Shown here piece by piece: positions 1 to 10,333 of a stretch of DNA of 35,209 nt; within the stretch, counting starts at the first letter, position 1; each line of letters begins with the position of its first letter. Below the pieces are notes generated by a model. The model was not told where the DNA came from, made no database searches, and saw nothing but the letters and a program-made list of their open reading frames with translations. Position numbers and translations under genes: made by a program. The stretch comes from Chlorokybus atmophyticus (taxonomy: Eukaryota; Streptophyta; Chlorokybophyceae; Chlorokybales; Chlorokybaceae). Location: positions 70,120 through 105,328 of the forward strand of contig RHPI01002714.1 in assembly GCA_009103225.1 (NCBI GenBank), written 5' to 3'.

Positions 1-960
1 GCTGGCAAGGTCGCTTGCAAAGTCTGAACTGCAGTAGCCTTCCAACTGTGAGCTCCCCCTCACAAACCTGATGTCAATAGTTGCACTCCCAGCAACCGAC
101 CAAAGTACACCCTTTGCAGCCATCAAATGCTCCATGCTCGGTGCAAACATGTAACGAGCAAAGACTCCAACAGCATGTGCAATGTCTGGACGTGTGCACA
201 TTGCTAGATAGAGCATGCTGCATACCAATTTACCGTAGGGGTACTTGGCCTTGTCAAGAACCTCCTCATCATTTGCCTTGACGAGATGGGTGCCGAGTGC
301 GAGTGGAGTAGACTTGGTCGTTGCATCTTTGAGCCCGAATTTGATGAAAAGTCTCTTCACCATCTGCTCCTGACGGATCTTAATGGTGCGCGCCGCTCTG
401 TCGCATTCAATCACCATGCCAAGGAACCACTTGGCCCCTCCAAGATCACGCACTAAGAACGCTTGCTGCAGTGCCTTCTTTGTCTCCTCTAAGTCCTTCA
501 TGTGCTTGGCGGTTATAATGATGTCATCTACGTACACCAACAGGTACACCTTCTTCTCAGGGTGGAAGAAGAGTCCACGGTCTGCTGAGGACGCAAAAAA
601 GCTATGTGCCTTTAACTCCTTTATGAGGCGGATGTGCCACATGCGTGGTGCTTGTCTTGTCAGCCCATGCAACGCCTTTATGAACTTGCAAACAGTGCCT
701 AGCTCCCCTTCTTCATATCCTAGTGGTTGCTGGATGTAGATCTCTTCCTCACGCTCTCCGTATAGGAAGGCAATCTTTACGTCAAGGTGGTGAAGCGCCA
801 AGTCTTCAGCCGCAATCAGGGCAAGCAGTGTGCGGAATGTTGCAGGCGTGAAGACCTCATTGAAGTCCACGCCCTCTTATCGCAAGAAGCCCTTTGCAAC
901 CAGCCTTGCCTTGTTACGCTCCATGTTGTCTTGACCGTTTTTCTTCACCTTGAAGACCGT
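1..960 (-). pseudogene. Copia reverse transcriptase / RNase H, broken
   Basis: The minus-strand translation contains a Copia reverse transcriptase. DFNEVFTP lies near 865, the LDVKIAFLYGE block near 770, and the catalytic motif YVDD at about 523-534, followed by KFGLKD-type and RPDIAHAVG-type segments. The left end carries GYCSSDFASDL, the first catalytic block of Copia RNase H, and then runs off the window. A TAA stop sits just before the GVDFNEVF block near 880, and residues are missing from the usual FTPVV segment. The RT would have copied element RNA into cDNA in the virus-like particle; this copy is dead. Confidence 0.85.
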
Positions 961-1529
961 TCCTCTTCACCTTGAGGACTCACTGGACAGGGATTGGTTT
1001 CTCGCCTGAAGGTAGCTTCTACAATACGCAGGTTTTGTGAGCATTGAGTAACACGATTCCCTCGTCTATGGCTTGCTGTCACTGCTCTGCATCAAGTGCT
1101 TGCAGTGCCTCCTGGTATGTACTTGGCTCCTTTGTGCTGTCTCCCTTTTAACACACGCCTAAAAGTGCCTTATGGTAGAAGTCAGGACCTTATCTCTCCC
1201 TCTCAAGATAGCGACGAACAGACGCCTGCTGCTGCTTGCCTGAACACCTTTCAGGCGGCATTTGAAAGTCCTCTGTAATGATGTCTGCCTTGCCTGAAGC
1301 CTCCACTCTCTCAGGAACGGCTTGTGGTTGTGCCTCATCTTCAACCATTGGAAAAGAAGCCCGCTTCTGTTAGTAAACCCTCGTGGAACACCACCTCTCT
1401 GCTGATAATGATCTTGTGGCTCTCTTCAAGCAAAGTCATGTACGCATTTGAGCCTGGTTCGTAGCCAACGAAGACTCCCTTCTTGCTAACTGGCTCCAAC
1501 TTGTGCCGTAGCTGCTTTGGTACTAGTGC

Positions 1530-2223
1530 TTATGCTGTGCAACCAAACAAAAGCATACCACTTACATCTGGTGCAGCTTCATAGAAGAACTCCCACCGTG
1601 TCTTTTTATCAGAGCTCATAGGTGACCGATTGCGGATGTGATAGGCTGTGAGGAGCCTCCTTCCACATTGAGTCCTCCAACTTGCAATCGTCGAGCATAG
1701 CCCGCACATCATGCTCCAACAGGGTCCGGTTCAGGCGTTCAGCCGCTTCGTTTTGCTGTGGAGTGTAGGGCGATGTTGTCTCATGCCTTATGCCTTTGCT
1801 GGCGAAGAAGTCCCAAAGCTGGGCGTTGATGTACTCCCCTTCTTGATTACTGCGCATTGCCTTCATTTTCTTGCTTCATTGTGTCTCCAGCAATGTCACG
1901 ACGTTGCGCACAGCTCCTTCAACTTCCAATTTCAGGGACAGAGGGTAGATGATGGATAGCTTACCGTAGTCGTCGAGGAAAGTTGCAAAGTACCTTACCC
2001 CTCGCTTCGCCACAAAGCGCACGGGCCCGCAAACATCCATGTGTACCAGCTCGCTTAGATGATGACTGCTAGATTTAGATGCCGGGAACGGCATCATATG
2101 CTGCTTGGCCATGATACAGGGTTCACGCAGCACGCTTAAAGAAGCCCAAAAGTCTTCCTTGCTGACGCGGATGCCGTTGACCATGTCTTCAGCTACCAGG
2201 CGTGTGAGGTTGTTGTAGCCAAA
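1530..2223 (-). pseudogene. Copia integrase, broken
   Basis: The minus strand encodes the end of GAG-pre-integrase (FGYNNLTRLV, normally preceded by an H-x3-x-GH motif that is cut away here) and the integrase core. The first Asp is in LVHMDVCGP and the final Glu in QQNEAAERLNRT. The second catalytic block, normally RSDNGGEY, reads RSNQEGEY, so its Asp is lost. A frame change separates the two halves near 1870. Integrase would have joined cDNA to target DNA; the missing Asp and frame break indicate it is inactive. Confidence 0.85.
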
Positions 2224-2282
2224 CACCGGTAATTCTGAGCCCCCCCGATTCCTGAAATTTCAGACTATTTGGTCTGAATAGT
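2224..2282 (+). repeat. Left terminal inverted repeat of the CACTA-like element
   Basis: Begins CACCGGTAATTCTGAG, followed by a C run and a TTTGGTCTGAATA block. It pairs with the reverse complement of 23841-23899 at about 46 of 59 positions, with the first 11 identical. CACTA ends normally read CACTA or CACTG; CACCG is a variant. Preceded by AAA. Confidence 0.8.
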
Positions 2283-2900
2283 CAACAAAAACAGGGGTGA
2301 ATAGCCTAGAGTATGGCGTCCCTGGCTCCTGCATGTCGAGGTGAATATTCAGACCGTTTGGTCTGAAAGGTGTTAAAGCCTGTTCAATGTAATTGTCGGT
2401 GAATATCCCTGTGGCAATTAAATTGCACACTAGTCCTATATGTGGGGCATTTATTCACTTGCAGTGGAGCTGTACATTCAACCTGTATGGTGTAGTGCTG
2501 TGACCATCACATGTATTAAACCACTGAATATTCAAGCAGGAATCGTTTGAATACTTGTAGTTAGGCAAGATAGACTCTTGCAAAAGCGTTGAACATTCAC
2601 AGGCAGGGTTCGTTTGAATACCTGTAGTATTCCATATGGCAGCTGCAACAGACTTGAATATGCACGCAGGGATTGTTTGAACACTTACAGTCACCCAAAA
2701 CTTTCACTTGCAGTAGAGTTGAATATTCACCCTGTATGGTGTGGTGCTGCAACCATCACTTGTACTACACCATTGAATATGCACGCATGTATTGTTTGAA
2801 GACTCATAGTAATCTAGCCTGCACACCAAGTCCTACATGTGAGTAGTTATTCAATGGCAATGAAGTTAAACAATGGTAAGCTGCTGTTTTACGACCATTA
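2283..2900. repeat. Left subterminal repeats (TTGAATAT-type)
   Basis: No gene is seen here. A degenerate motif recurs, built around GAATATTCA or TTGAATATGCAC followed at a fixed distance by GTTTGAA(C/T)AC, at about 2343, 2472, 2527, 2590, 2654, 2721 and 2773. TTGAATATGCAC at 2654 and 2773 recurs exactly at 23651 near the other end. CACTA elements typically carry such subterminal repeats as binding sites for the TnpA protein; that role here is inferred. Confidence 0.65.
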
Positions 2901-3106
2901 ATGTTACTATAAATGTTCAAGTGATATTGAGTAGAACAAGACCGATATATGCAGTGCTAATGATAATATTCACAGCAGTCCGTCCAGCTAGCCCAACAAT
3001 GTCAGCTGAATGGCAGCCGACTTACAACAACACATTCAATGCTGTCTACAATGTATGTCTGCTACCCAGAGCTGCACTTGCAGGTGGAAATCTCCTGCGG
3101 CAATAT

Positions 3107-5785
3107 CTACTTCCGGCTGCTTCGCCCCCGACCACCCCGACCACCACGACCACCACGACCACCCCGACTCCCCTTCCCACGGCCTCTCCGCCGCGGTGTG
3201 GATGTGCCTTCCTTTGCTGGCAGCTCCCTCACCTTGATGGTCTTCATCAACCTAGTAGGCCAAAGTAGCAACAACCCCGCCTCGCACTATTCACATGCAT
3301 CAACCACACATGAATACGTCAGACGCAGTGTGTTGTCATAACGCACGCACAGTCAGCACGCAATCATTGTTCACCTCTCAAGTGGGTCACTTGCACTCCA
3401 ACCCCATCACGCTTGAAGCTGATTGGCAAAGGCACAACCTCTTCTTCCCCTGCACCAGGACGTCTGGTCCTCGTGATGTAAAGACTGCGGCTGAACTGGA
3501 CTACCACGTTACCCTCTCCAATCTTCTTGCCATAAAACTTGTTGACGGGCTTGATATCGCTTACGTGCGCCTCCCCTACTGGCTCCTTGCGCCCATCGAT
3601 GAACAACTTGACTTCATCACCAACCTTCATCGTCGGTGTAGTGTCATCCTTGTCGCTCAGGTCTTCCTGCGCATGCAAGTGACAAACACATCAACTGGCA
3701 GACACATACACAGATGCACTCTCCTATATAGCGCTTGCAAAGAAACCTGCCTTTTGGGAGTCGTTGTCGCTGTCGTTGGGGCTGTTCGCATCGTCCTTGG
3801 CGCCATCTTCATCGCTGTCCTCGCTTTTGTCTGTCTTGGATACTTCTGAATACGATGGCTCATCCTGTGCAACCAGGTGGCACGCCGTGTTATCAAGCTT
3901 ACAATTGATAGGCATGCATGCGAGTCTGCTGCAGTGACAGTTTTTCTGCAACCAGAAGGACCCAAGAAGCCTATAAGCGCACATAGATGGTCCTTCATAC
4001 CTCCTTTTGCTTGCCCCTCTTTTTATCCAACATCTTCTCCTGCTTGCCAGTCGAGGGGCCTGCCTCCTTAGACTTGTAGGGAGCCGGAATTGAGCGAACA
4101 GTCTTTGCTTTCTTTTGGGGGCTTGACACCTCAGTCTCCTGCCAACAGCATACACATTAGATTGTGAGCCACAACGTAATGCTATGCCATTCGTTGTGAA
4201 GCAGAGTGGTGCGTACATTACCAGACACTTTGCGCTTCCCTTGCCCTCTGCCTTCCTTTTCTTTCATGAGCTCCATGACATTCGCGGCGTCCTGTGTCTA
4301 CATGTGGTGCGATTTCGGTTGCAAAAACTGATATGCTTGTTAGATACTTGCTCCAGTCGTTGTTGCATACTTTGAGAGCTGAGCTGGTATCACGCACATC
4401 AGCATCCTGTTTGGCAGGTGCCTGAACACAACAGTCATAAACGGTCATGATGACATGTACAGGGGAGTACAAGCATTTGGCTGCTCGTGTAATGATGACA
4501 GACATCTAACCTGTGAACCAGTAGCGGGTGCCCTTGTGGGTTGTGGCGCAGTGCCTTCCTTGTTACCTATCGCACGCACAAGGCACCGATCAGAACAGTG
4601 TATACACAGTACCTCCCGCAGCGGCCCGCGCGCGCAAAACATGGCTCACGCTGCGAGGTGACATTTCGGTCGTCGCTGGCGTTGCTGGCGGGAGGTGAAC
4701 GCGTGGGCGCCGTGCATGCACAAGGGACTATCATACACACCTCACACCCTGCATACATAAGGCACCATCAAACACAAAGCGTTTCGTTCTCAACATAGTC
4801 ATTTACCAAACCGTAGCTCACCCTGTGAGGTGGCATTCTCGGCGTCGCTGGCAGATTGGTGCAGCGAGGAGCTGTCTCTTGCCTTTGACTTGTCTTTGAC
4901 CTGCAATTATGCACATGGCAAAGGCACTTAAGACATGTAAACATTGCACAGACAACTCAGTCACTGCATGGCACACACCTTGTTATTCTTGTCCATGGGC
5001 GCTCCCTTGCGCTTTCGCTCAACCCCCCCTGCTTCAGCGCGCTCTATCATCTCCTTGTAATGTTCCCTACTCTTCTGTCTCTGCCCTTCTTTGTGCTTGG
5101 CGTTGGTATATGCCTTTTTGTTGGTAAGAAAGTCCTGAATTATCGTTTTTGCCTGCACCAGGCCCAGAGTGGTGACTGCCACCGAATGCAAAATCCTTCA
5201 AGCTTGAACAATGTTGCATGACAGCTGGTGACACTCTCACAACCTTGCCAACCTTTTCAGGACGGAACTCTGGATGAAGCAGATGCCAGCATGTAACTGC
5301 AAGAGCAAACTTAAGTGGGTCCTGCTTCGTCTGGGTCTTCCCCGGTAGCAAACGACAGTACTCATAGCAAATCCGGCCCTTGTCCGCCAGCTTTGTGATG
5401 TCGCGGCGATCACTGGTATGATGCTGACCATGCCAATGAAGGACCTTTAGTGCCTGCACAGTGCAAGTATCGCATACTAGAGCGCTGTTACAACAATATC
5501 AACAGTGTGAGTTGCTTGTGCAAACCTCAGAAATCGAGACAGACTCCGTCAGCACATGCTGATATCGACAGTGGTTGCTTGCACATCATTGTAAGCTCAC
5601 TTTCAAGGGCATCATTGCTGTGGTGTCAAGGTCGCGGAGGTGAGCCGTCTCCTCAGATTTTCCCACTCACGCTGGAGCTGCTCATCTGATGGTGCACCAG
5701 CACTTTTGCCCCACATCTCATCGTCCAAGTTTTCCCAGCCTCCACTCAGGTCGCTAGACCGCCCACCAGACGTCGTGCCTGACAT
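3107..5785 (-). CDS. TnpA-like (TNP1/EnSpm-type) protein, multi-exon
   Basis: Several minus-strand exons join in frame at good splice sites: 5244-5453, 4979-5152 and 4822-4900, then smaller exons, and 3375-3666, ending in an Arg/Gly-rich exon with stop at 3107-3109. The proposed start at 5785 (MSGTTSGG) is uncertain because its link to the next exon is unresolved. The middle is Lys/Glu/Ser-rich with an acidic run (SEDSDEDGAKDD). The 3375-3666 exon reads KVGDEVKLFIDGRKEPVGEA and continues to KKIGEGNVVVQF, resembling the C-terminal TNP1 domain of plant EnSpm TnpA proteins. The RGG-type tail suggests nucleic-acid binding. Likely role: binding the subterminal repeats and regulating transposition. 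Exons with SASDAENATSQ and SNASDDRNVTSQ look like a duplicated exon pair. Confidence 0.55.
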
Positions 5786-6495
5786 GACCACTGCTCCACC
5801 TGTGTATTGAGTAGGTCAAACTGCTTGTCAAGCTGTGCACAACCGCAACACTGTTCAACCAAAAACCTCAGTTAACTGCCTCAGTTGACTGCAGCTACTT
5901 GGCCATGTGCATGTGCTTCACACATCAAGCAAACCGTACTTTACCTTGCCGAAGCACGTCGTTCAGCTCCCTGCCAGCTGTTAACATGACTTAGTCCATC
6001 TGAACAGCAAGCTAGCAGGCAAATGCCAGTGCATGCACAAACCTTGCCTGCATGTCTACAAGAAAGCTGTGCTTTATGGTCATGAGGAATTGAGCATGAA
6101 ACCGATAGCAACAAAGTGAGATCGACAAGTGTGCCGCTAGTAGCCGCTCACCTACCGCCGCCGTCGCCGCCGCCAACACCACGAGCAACAAGCACTGCGT
6201 AGGGTACTGCCGTGCGTATGGAATCAATTGTGCATTCTGCTCGACACGTCAGCAAACGTGCTTATTGGACACCAGTCGCGACTCACGACTCTGTCTCCGA
6301 CCTACACCAGTCATGACTCACGACTCACGACTCTGTCTCCGACCTACCATAAGAAATGCCGCCTGTCATAAGCACAAAGATGACAATGAATAATGTTGCA
6401 TTCGTGTACTATAGTGTACCAAATTGCTTATGTGATAATAAAGAATAAATAACTCGAACATCTGTTGAGGCAGAGCTACAACCCATAGTTGTCAA
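5786..6495. promoter_or_regulatory. Upstream region of the TnpA-like gene
   Basis: No convincing exon is seen. A GCC-rich tract lies at about 6150-6180. A direct repeat of ACTCACGACTCTGTCTCCGA occurs at about 6285-6304 and again at 6323-6342. An AT-rich stretch follows at 6390-6460, ending in AATAAAGAATAAATAA. The position fits a promoter or 5' leader for the minus-strand gene, but no TATA or start site can be assigned. Confidence 0.3.
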
Positions 6496-6565
6496 CTACT
6501 ACTGCCAGTGTGGCTCACGAATTCCACACTGGTGTGGATGTTGCGAGCCCCACTGGTAGTAGTAG
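6496..6565. repeat. Large imperfect hairpin
   Basis: The 21-base arms at 6496-6516 and 6545-6565 are complementary at 19 positions. Between them sits a second small hairpin, CCACAC-TG-GTGTGG (6524-6537). The structure lies between the two TNP1-like genes and could act in transcript ending or as a protein-binding dyad. Neither role is demonstrated. Confidence 0.6.
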
Positions 6566-6640
6566 CAGCATCTCACCCACAACCATCACAACTGCAGACG
6601 CATTTACAAGAAGAATGCAACCATGCAACCTGGACACCGA

Positions 6641-6735
6641 GGCCTGACGCACGAGGCTGCCCCAGCGTTTTGCGCCAACCAACTTGTGCAAGGGCACAGG
6701 GAAGGACACCGAGGCCTTACGCACGAGGCTGCCCC
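6641..6735 (+). repeat. 72-bp tandem repeat, two copies of the GCACGAGGCTGCCCC motif
   Basis: A 23-bp motif containing CGCACGAGGCTGCCCC occurs at 6641-6663 and 6713-6735, 72 bases apart. The spacer (CAACTTGTGCAAGGGC and flanks) is also shared with the array at 7830-7996. The reverse complement forms another array at 11332-11650. Confidence 0.85.
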
Positions 6736-7028
6736 AGCACATACACCAACACATGTCGGGGAATGCAATCTGTGACGGACATCAGCAGACCATGTACACA
6801 GCCTAAGTTGTACTCCCACCATTGCATTCTGTGATGCAGTGCTGCAGACTGATCGCACACATGCATCTACACATACTTACATGCAAGGATATATATACAA
6901 GGGCCAAGGTCACTGCTCGCCAATGTCACTGGCCAAGGTCACTGCTGAACTTGGTAAATGGCTCAGACATCACCACTACGACAGCCTGAACTTGCACAAA
7001 ACTGTACACGCATTGCATGTGCATAGAG

Positions 7029-7568
7029 TCACTGGGCCTCGGGTAGCTGCATGGGCCAAGGTCCATCCACGATAGGTATGATCGGCCCTGCGCGCAGCAC
7101 ATCCCCCACAACTGATCCCGATGCAAGGCTCCAGCCAACTGGAGTCTGGTTGACGGTCTCGATGGTGAGACGCACAGCAGTGTAGCCAATGACGCCAACA
7201 TCGAAGGACGTGAGCAGTGGCATGGAAGCGGGCTCAGGGTCAAGCACAGGGTCGGGTGGCGCCGCCGGGCTGGTGGCTCTCTCATGCTGCGATACATTGC
7301 ACGTCACTGGACCCTTCACCACGGTTCGAATAGCCAAAGGGCCAGTATCCTCGTAGCCATGCGTGGATACCGCCCAGTTATCAAGCTTGCACTGCTTGTA
7401 TCCGTCACCGATGCTAACCTTCCCCAACCAGCGCTGCACCTTCCCCGGGCGCTTGCCCACCTGGAGAAGTTTGTCAGTCAATTCTGGACTCATGTATGGC
7501 AATGGCTGAGGCGTCTTTAAATGCGTCTTGGGACGCTTTGCCAGGCTTCCGCTCGCGGATGCTTCCAT
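7029..7568 (-). CDS. Small TNP1-like protein (second TnpA-type gene)
   Basis: An open frame of about 180 codons starts at the ATG at 7566-7568 (MEASASGSLAKRPKTHLKTP) and stops at 7029-7031. Start choice is uncertain, since an AG acceptor lies just upstream and a further 5' exon is possible. The C-terminal part reads RLTIETVNQTPVGW, SGSVVGDVLRAG, then VDGPWPMQLPE, reminiscent of the C-terminal TNP1/EnSpm block that ends in a conserved W-P. It shares the short block CKLDN with the larger TnpA-like gene downstream on the same strand. The N-terminal part is basic and Pro-rich. It may be a paralogue or accessory DNA-binding protein. The family call is moderate at best. Confidence 0.45.
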   Translation of the reverse strand: MEASASGSLAKRPKTHLKTPQPLPYMSPELTDKLLQVGKRPGKVQRWLGKVSIGDGYKQCKLDNWAVSTHGYEDTGPLAIRTVVKGPVTCNVSQHERATSPAAPPDPVLDPEPASMPLLTSFDVGVIGYTAVRLTIETVNQTPVGWSLASGSVVGDVLRAGPIIPIVDGPWPMQLPEAQ

Positions 7569-7640
7569 GACCTGCATGTACATGCACGCAGGTATGACTG
7601 AGTTCACGGGCTTGGAATCGAAGGAAACTTACACCACGAC

Positions 7641-8139
7641 AAGCAACAACACAAGCCCAAGCCCCCACCCCCCAACCACCACACACACACACAGACACCA
7701 GCACACGCACATATGTAAAGGCAAGCAAGTAAACCATCCAAGCAATTGCACCCAAGCGCAGGTGACCACCGCAAAACCATTGAAACTGAAAACCACACGC
7801 ATAATGCAAGCATGCAACCTGGACACCGAGGCCTTACACACGAGGCTGCCCCAGCGTTTTCCCCCCACTAACTTGTGCAAGGGCGCAGGGAAGGTCACCA
7901 AGGCCTTACGCACAAGGCTACCCCAGCGTTTTCCCCAAACCAACTTGTGCAAGGGCGCAGGGAAGGTCACCGAGGCCTTACGCACGAGGCTGCCCCAGCG
8001 TTGTGCCCCAACCACGAGAAGTAACAACACAAGCCCAACCCACCCACACACACACACATGCACCCACACACACACACCGGCACACGCACAGATGTTCAGG
8101 CAAGCAAACAAACCAAGCAAGCAAGCGCAGGTGACCATC
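7641..8139 (+). repeat. Duplicated CA-rich segment flanking a 72-bp array
   Basis: A segment of about 120-130 bp starting AACAACACAAGCCCAA, running through (AC)n and CAGGCACACGCAC-like sequence and ending GCGCAGGTGACCA, occurs at 7641-7770 and again at 8019-8139. The copies differ mainly in CA repeat length. Between them lie the 72-bp repeats. Open frames crossing this region (Thr/Pro/His-rich) are low-complexity products of CA repeats. Confidence 0.8.
7830..7996 (+). repeat. 72-bp tandem repeat, three copies
   Basis: The 23-bp motif occurs at 7830-7852, 7902-7924 and 7974-7996 with an exact 72-base period, separated by CAACTTGTGCAAGGGCGCAG-type spacer. It is the same family as 6641-6735 and the inverse of the array at 11332-11650. 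It lies upstream of the minus-strand TNP1-like gene. Confidence 0.9.
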
Positions 8140-8725
8140 AGCTGCTTACCGGCGAGGGCGGCGGCACAGGACTTCCTCAACAAAGACTAGCACCGGCGGC
8201 GGCACGGGAATTCCCCACAAGAACATGGGCTCTATCATGGCTAGCCATGGCTATGGCGGCGTGGGTGACAGCGACATGATACCCATCAGGGCTACCCATC
8301 AACTCAGGCTTGTCAGACTCACCGCCACAATCAGCAGAAATTGCAGCCTATTTGCACCGAGTTGATCAAACAGCCGTTTGGCCAGCTGTTACACCCCTCA
8401 CATGCCTCTCAATTTGAGAGGCGGGTGTCAGGTAGTAGAATATCGCTCAACAGGACCGATCAGGTACGAATTAGGGTTTGGAGTTGCGGGCGGCGTGGGC
8501 GGCGGCAGTATCAGCGGCGTGGGCGGCAGCGTCGGGGGTGACTTTGCGACTGTCAATTCTCAGTCCTCTGCTGATGCACTAGGCTTTCAGCAATGGGCTG
8601 AGACTTGACAGGGTGCCACATTATGAAACCCTCGTCCACGCCGGTTGTGTGCATGTGGGCGTCAAGGTTGTTGCAGTTGTAGTCTTGTTTTCGAAGGCTC
8701 CGCCGCCGTCTCTCTTCCCACAGTG
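8140..8725. other. Region without a recognised gene; GGC-rich tract
   Basis: Open frames here are short and Gly/Ala/Arg-rich because of a GGC-rich stretch at about 8488-8536 containing GGCGGCAGTATCAGCGGCG. Nearly the same string recurs at about 16428-16450, in the divergent promoter of the methyltransferase and transposase. A 5' exon for the coiled-coil ORF at 10064-10333 could lie here but cannot be shown. Confidence 0.3.
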
Positions 8726-9898
8726 CTTCTTCCCTCGCCGCCACGCCCTTTGATCTGGTATTCCACCTCACTGTGTGTAAACCTACTTGTTGTGCAGGCT
8801 TGCTCTGGTTTGCGTATGCACAAAGGTGAGATGCTTCATTGTCTGTGCATGTGTGTGTGCATATGTGTTTGTGTGTTGACTAAGTTAGTCAACGCACGGC
8901 CAGCCTCTTCTTGCCCAGTCTCTGTTGGCATGCGCCGTCGCCTTCTTCCCTCGCCGCCACGCCCTTTGATCTGGTGTTCCACCTCACTGTGTGTAAACCT
9001 TCTTGTTGTGCAGGCTTGCTCTGGTTTGTGTATGCACAAAGGTGAGATGCTTCATTGTCTGTGCATGTGTGTGTGCATATGTGTTTGTGTGTTGACTAAG
9101 TTAGTCAACCCACGGCCAGCCTCTTCTTGCTCAGTCTCTGTTGGCATGCGCCGTCGCCTTCTTCCCTCGCCGCCACGCCCTTTGATCTGGTATTCCACCT
9201 CACTGTGTGTAAACCTTCTTGTTGTGCAGGCTTGCTCTGGTTTGTGTATGCACAAAGTTGAGATGCTTCATTGTCTGTGCATGTGTGTGTGCATATGTGT
9301 TTGTGTGTTGACCAAGTTAGTCAACGCACGGCCAGCCTCTTCTTGCTCAGTCTCTGTTGGCATGCGCCGTCGCGTTCTTCCCTCGCCGCCACGCCCTTTG
9401 ATCTGGTATTCCACCTCACTGTGTGTAAACCTTCTTGTTGTGCAGGCTTGCTCTGGTTTGTGTATGCACAAAGTTGAGATGCTTCATTGTCTGTGCATGT
9501 GTGTGTGCATATGTGTTTGTGTGTTGACCAAGTTAGTCAACGCACGGCCAGCCTCTTCTTGCTCAGTCTCTGTTGGCATGCGCCGTCGCCTTCTTCCCTC
9601 GCCGCCACGCCCTTTAATCTGGTATTCCACCTCACTGTGTGTAAACCTACTTGTTGTGCAGGCTTGCTCTGGTTTGCGTATGCACAAAGGTGAGATGCTT
9701 CATTGTCTGTGCATGTGTGTGTGCATATGTGTTTGTGTGTTGACTAAGTTAGTCAACGCACGGCCAGCCTCTTCTTGCCCAGTCTGTATTGGCATGCGCC
9801 GTCGCCTTCTTCCCTCGCCGCCACGCCCTTTAATCTGGTATTCCACCTCAGTGTGTGTAAACCTTCTTGTTGTGCAGGCTTGCTCTGGTTTGTGTATG
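8726..9898 (+). repeat. 216-bp minisatellite, five full copies plus a partial one
   Basis: Units start at 8726, 8942, 9158, 9374, 9590 and 9806, each 216 bases apart and nearly identical. Each full unit contains a TG-rich microsatellite and the 19-bp inverted repeat GTTGACTAAGTTAGTCAAC (8875, 9091, 9739; one-base variant at 9307 and 9523). Each also has a 28-base segment flanked by perfect-looking splice sites (TGTGCAG before, GTGAGA after; 8798-8825 in unit 1). Because 216 is divisible by three and no stop occurs, the array makes a long open frame with a 72-residue Cys-rich repeat. That frame is probably not a protein. Confidence 0.95.
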
Positions 9899-10063
9899 TC
9901 TGTGTTGGCATGCATGCTTGTGCATATCGGCTTGGCTGCGCCACGACGTGTGAGAGCTGCGGCAAACCGTTGCCGACTTGCGCAGGAAGGTATGACTTGC
10001 ACTATCTGTAAGCTGCTGATATCTGTTGGTAGCATGCATTGTGACCAAACTCTAGCAACGCAG

Positions 10064-10333
10064 GTGTCTGCACAGCGTTTAGAGATAGACAGGCTTGGTG
10101 TAGAACTGGAGGATGTTATAGCGGAGAATGTACGTGCCGCCCGCTACAAGTACAAGTTTCATTGCATGCGCTATCGCATCCGGAGGGTGCCCGATCTCCC
10201 CGATATCGTGAGGGAGGTTATTTACAACCTCTTCCTGACACTCGCTGCATCCGATAGCGAGCCGTCGGAGTATACCGAGGCCACCATGGGAGACTACGAC
10301 AGCGATGGTCACGGCTATGACTACTCTAATTGA
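10064..10333 (+). CDS. C-terminal exon of a short coiled-coil protein with acidic tail
   Basis: After a good acceptor (AACGCAG at 10063) an in-frame stretch of 89 residues ends at TGA 10331-10333. It starts VSAQRLEIDRLGVELEDVIA, a heptad-like helix, continues through a basic segment (YKYKFHCMRYRIRR) and ends in an acidic, Tyr/Gly-rich tail. The upstream frame stays open into the 216-bp array, so the true 5' end is unknown. I do not recognise the family. The helix plus acidic tail resembles the layout of the four-exon gene at 28094-28950 in the second element, which may be the equivalent accessory protein, but sequence similarity is weak. Confidence 0.4.
   Translation: MSAQRLEIDRLGVELEDVIAENVRAARYKYKFHCMRYRIRRVPDLPDIVREVIYNLFLTLAASDSEPSEYTEATMGDYDSDGHGYDYSN

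Larger units (their letters stand above)
1..2223 (-). mobile_element. Copia (Ty1-type) retrotransposon fragment
   Basis: Reading the minus strand gives, in order, the end of the GAG-pre-integrase region, the integrase core, a linker, reverse transcriptase and the start of RNase H, which is the Copia order. The element runs off the left edge and is cut at 2223 by the terminus of the large DNA transposon. Its upstream part (gag and protease) is not found on the far side of that transposon, so the flank is rearranged or misassembled. Several reading-frame breaks and altered catalytic residues mark it as inactive. No LTR is visible here. Confidence 0.9.

Noticed and set aside
383-739. 118-residue plus-strand frame
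   Set aside because: The opposite strand encodes Copia reverse transcriptase with YVDD; the plus frame is a shadow.
2873-3341. Plus-strand frames with Thr/Pro or His/Asp runs
   Set aside because: They are antisense to the Arg/Gly-rich C-terminal exon of the TnpA-like gene.
7528-8190. Thr/Pro/His-rich plus-strand frame and its Cys/Val-rich minus-strand partners
   Set aside because: They are CA/TG microsatellite and 72-bp repeat translations without any domain.
8726-9898. CRISPR-like array
   Set aside because: Units are 216 bp and almost identical throughout, with no unique spacers, in a eukaryotic transposon.
8645-10333. A 562-residue open frame of Cys/Leu-rich 72-residue repeats
   Set aside because: It is produced by a 216-bp tandem repeat that happens to be a multiple of three and stop-free. 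The composition reflects TG-rich satellite, and splice-like signals interrupt each unit. Only the last 270 bases look like protein.
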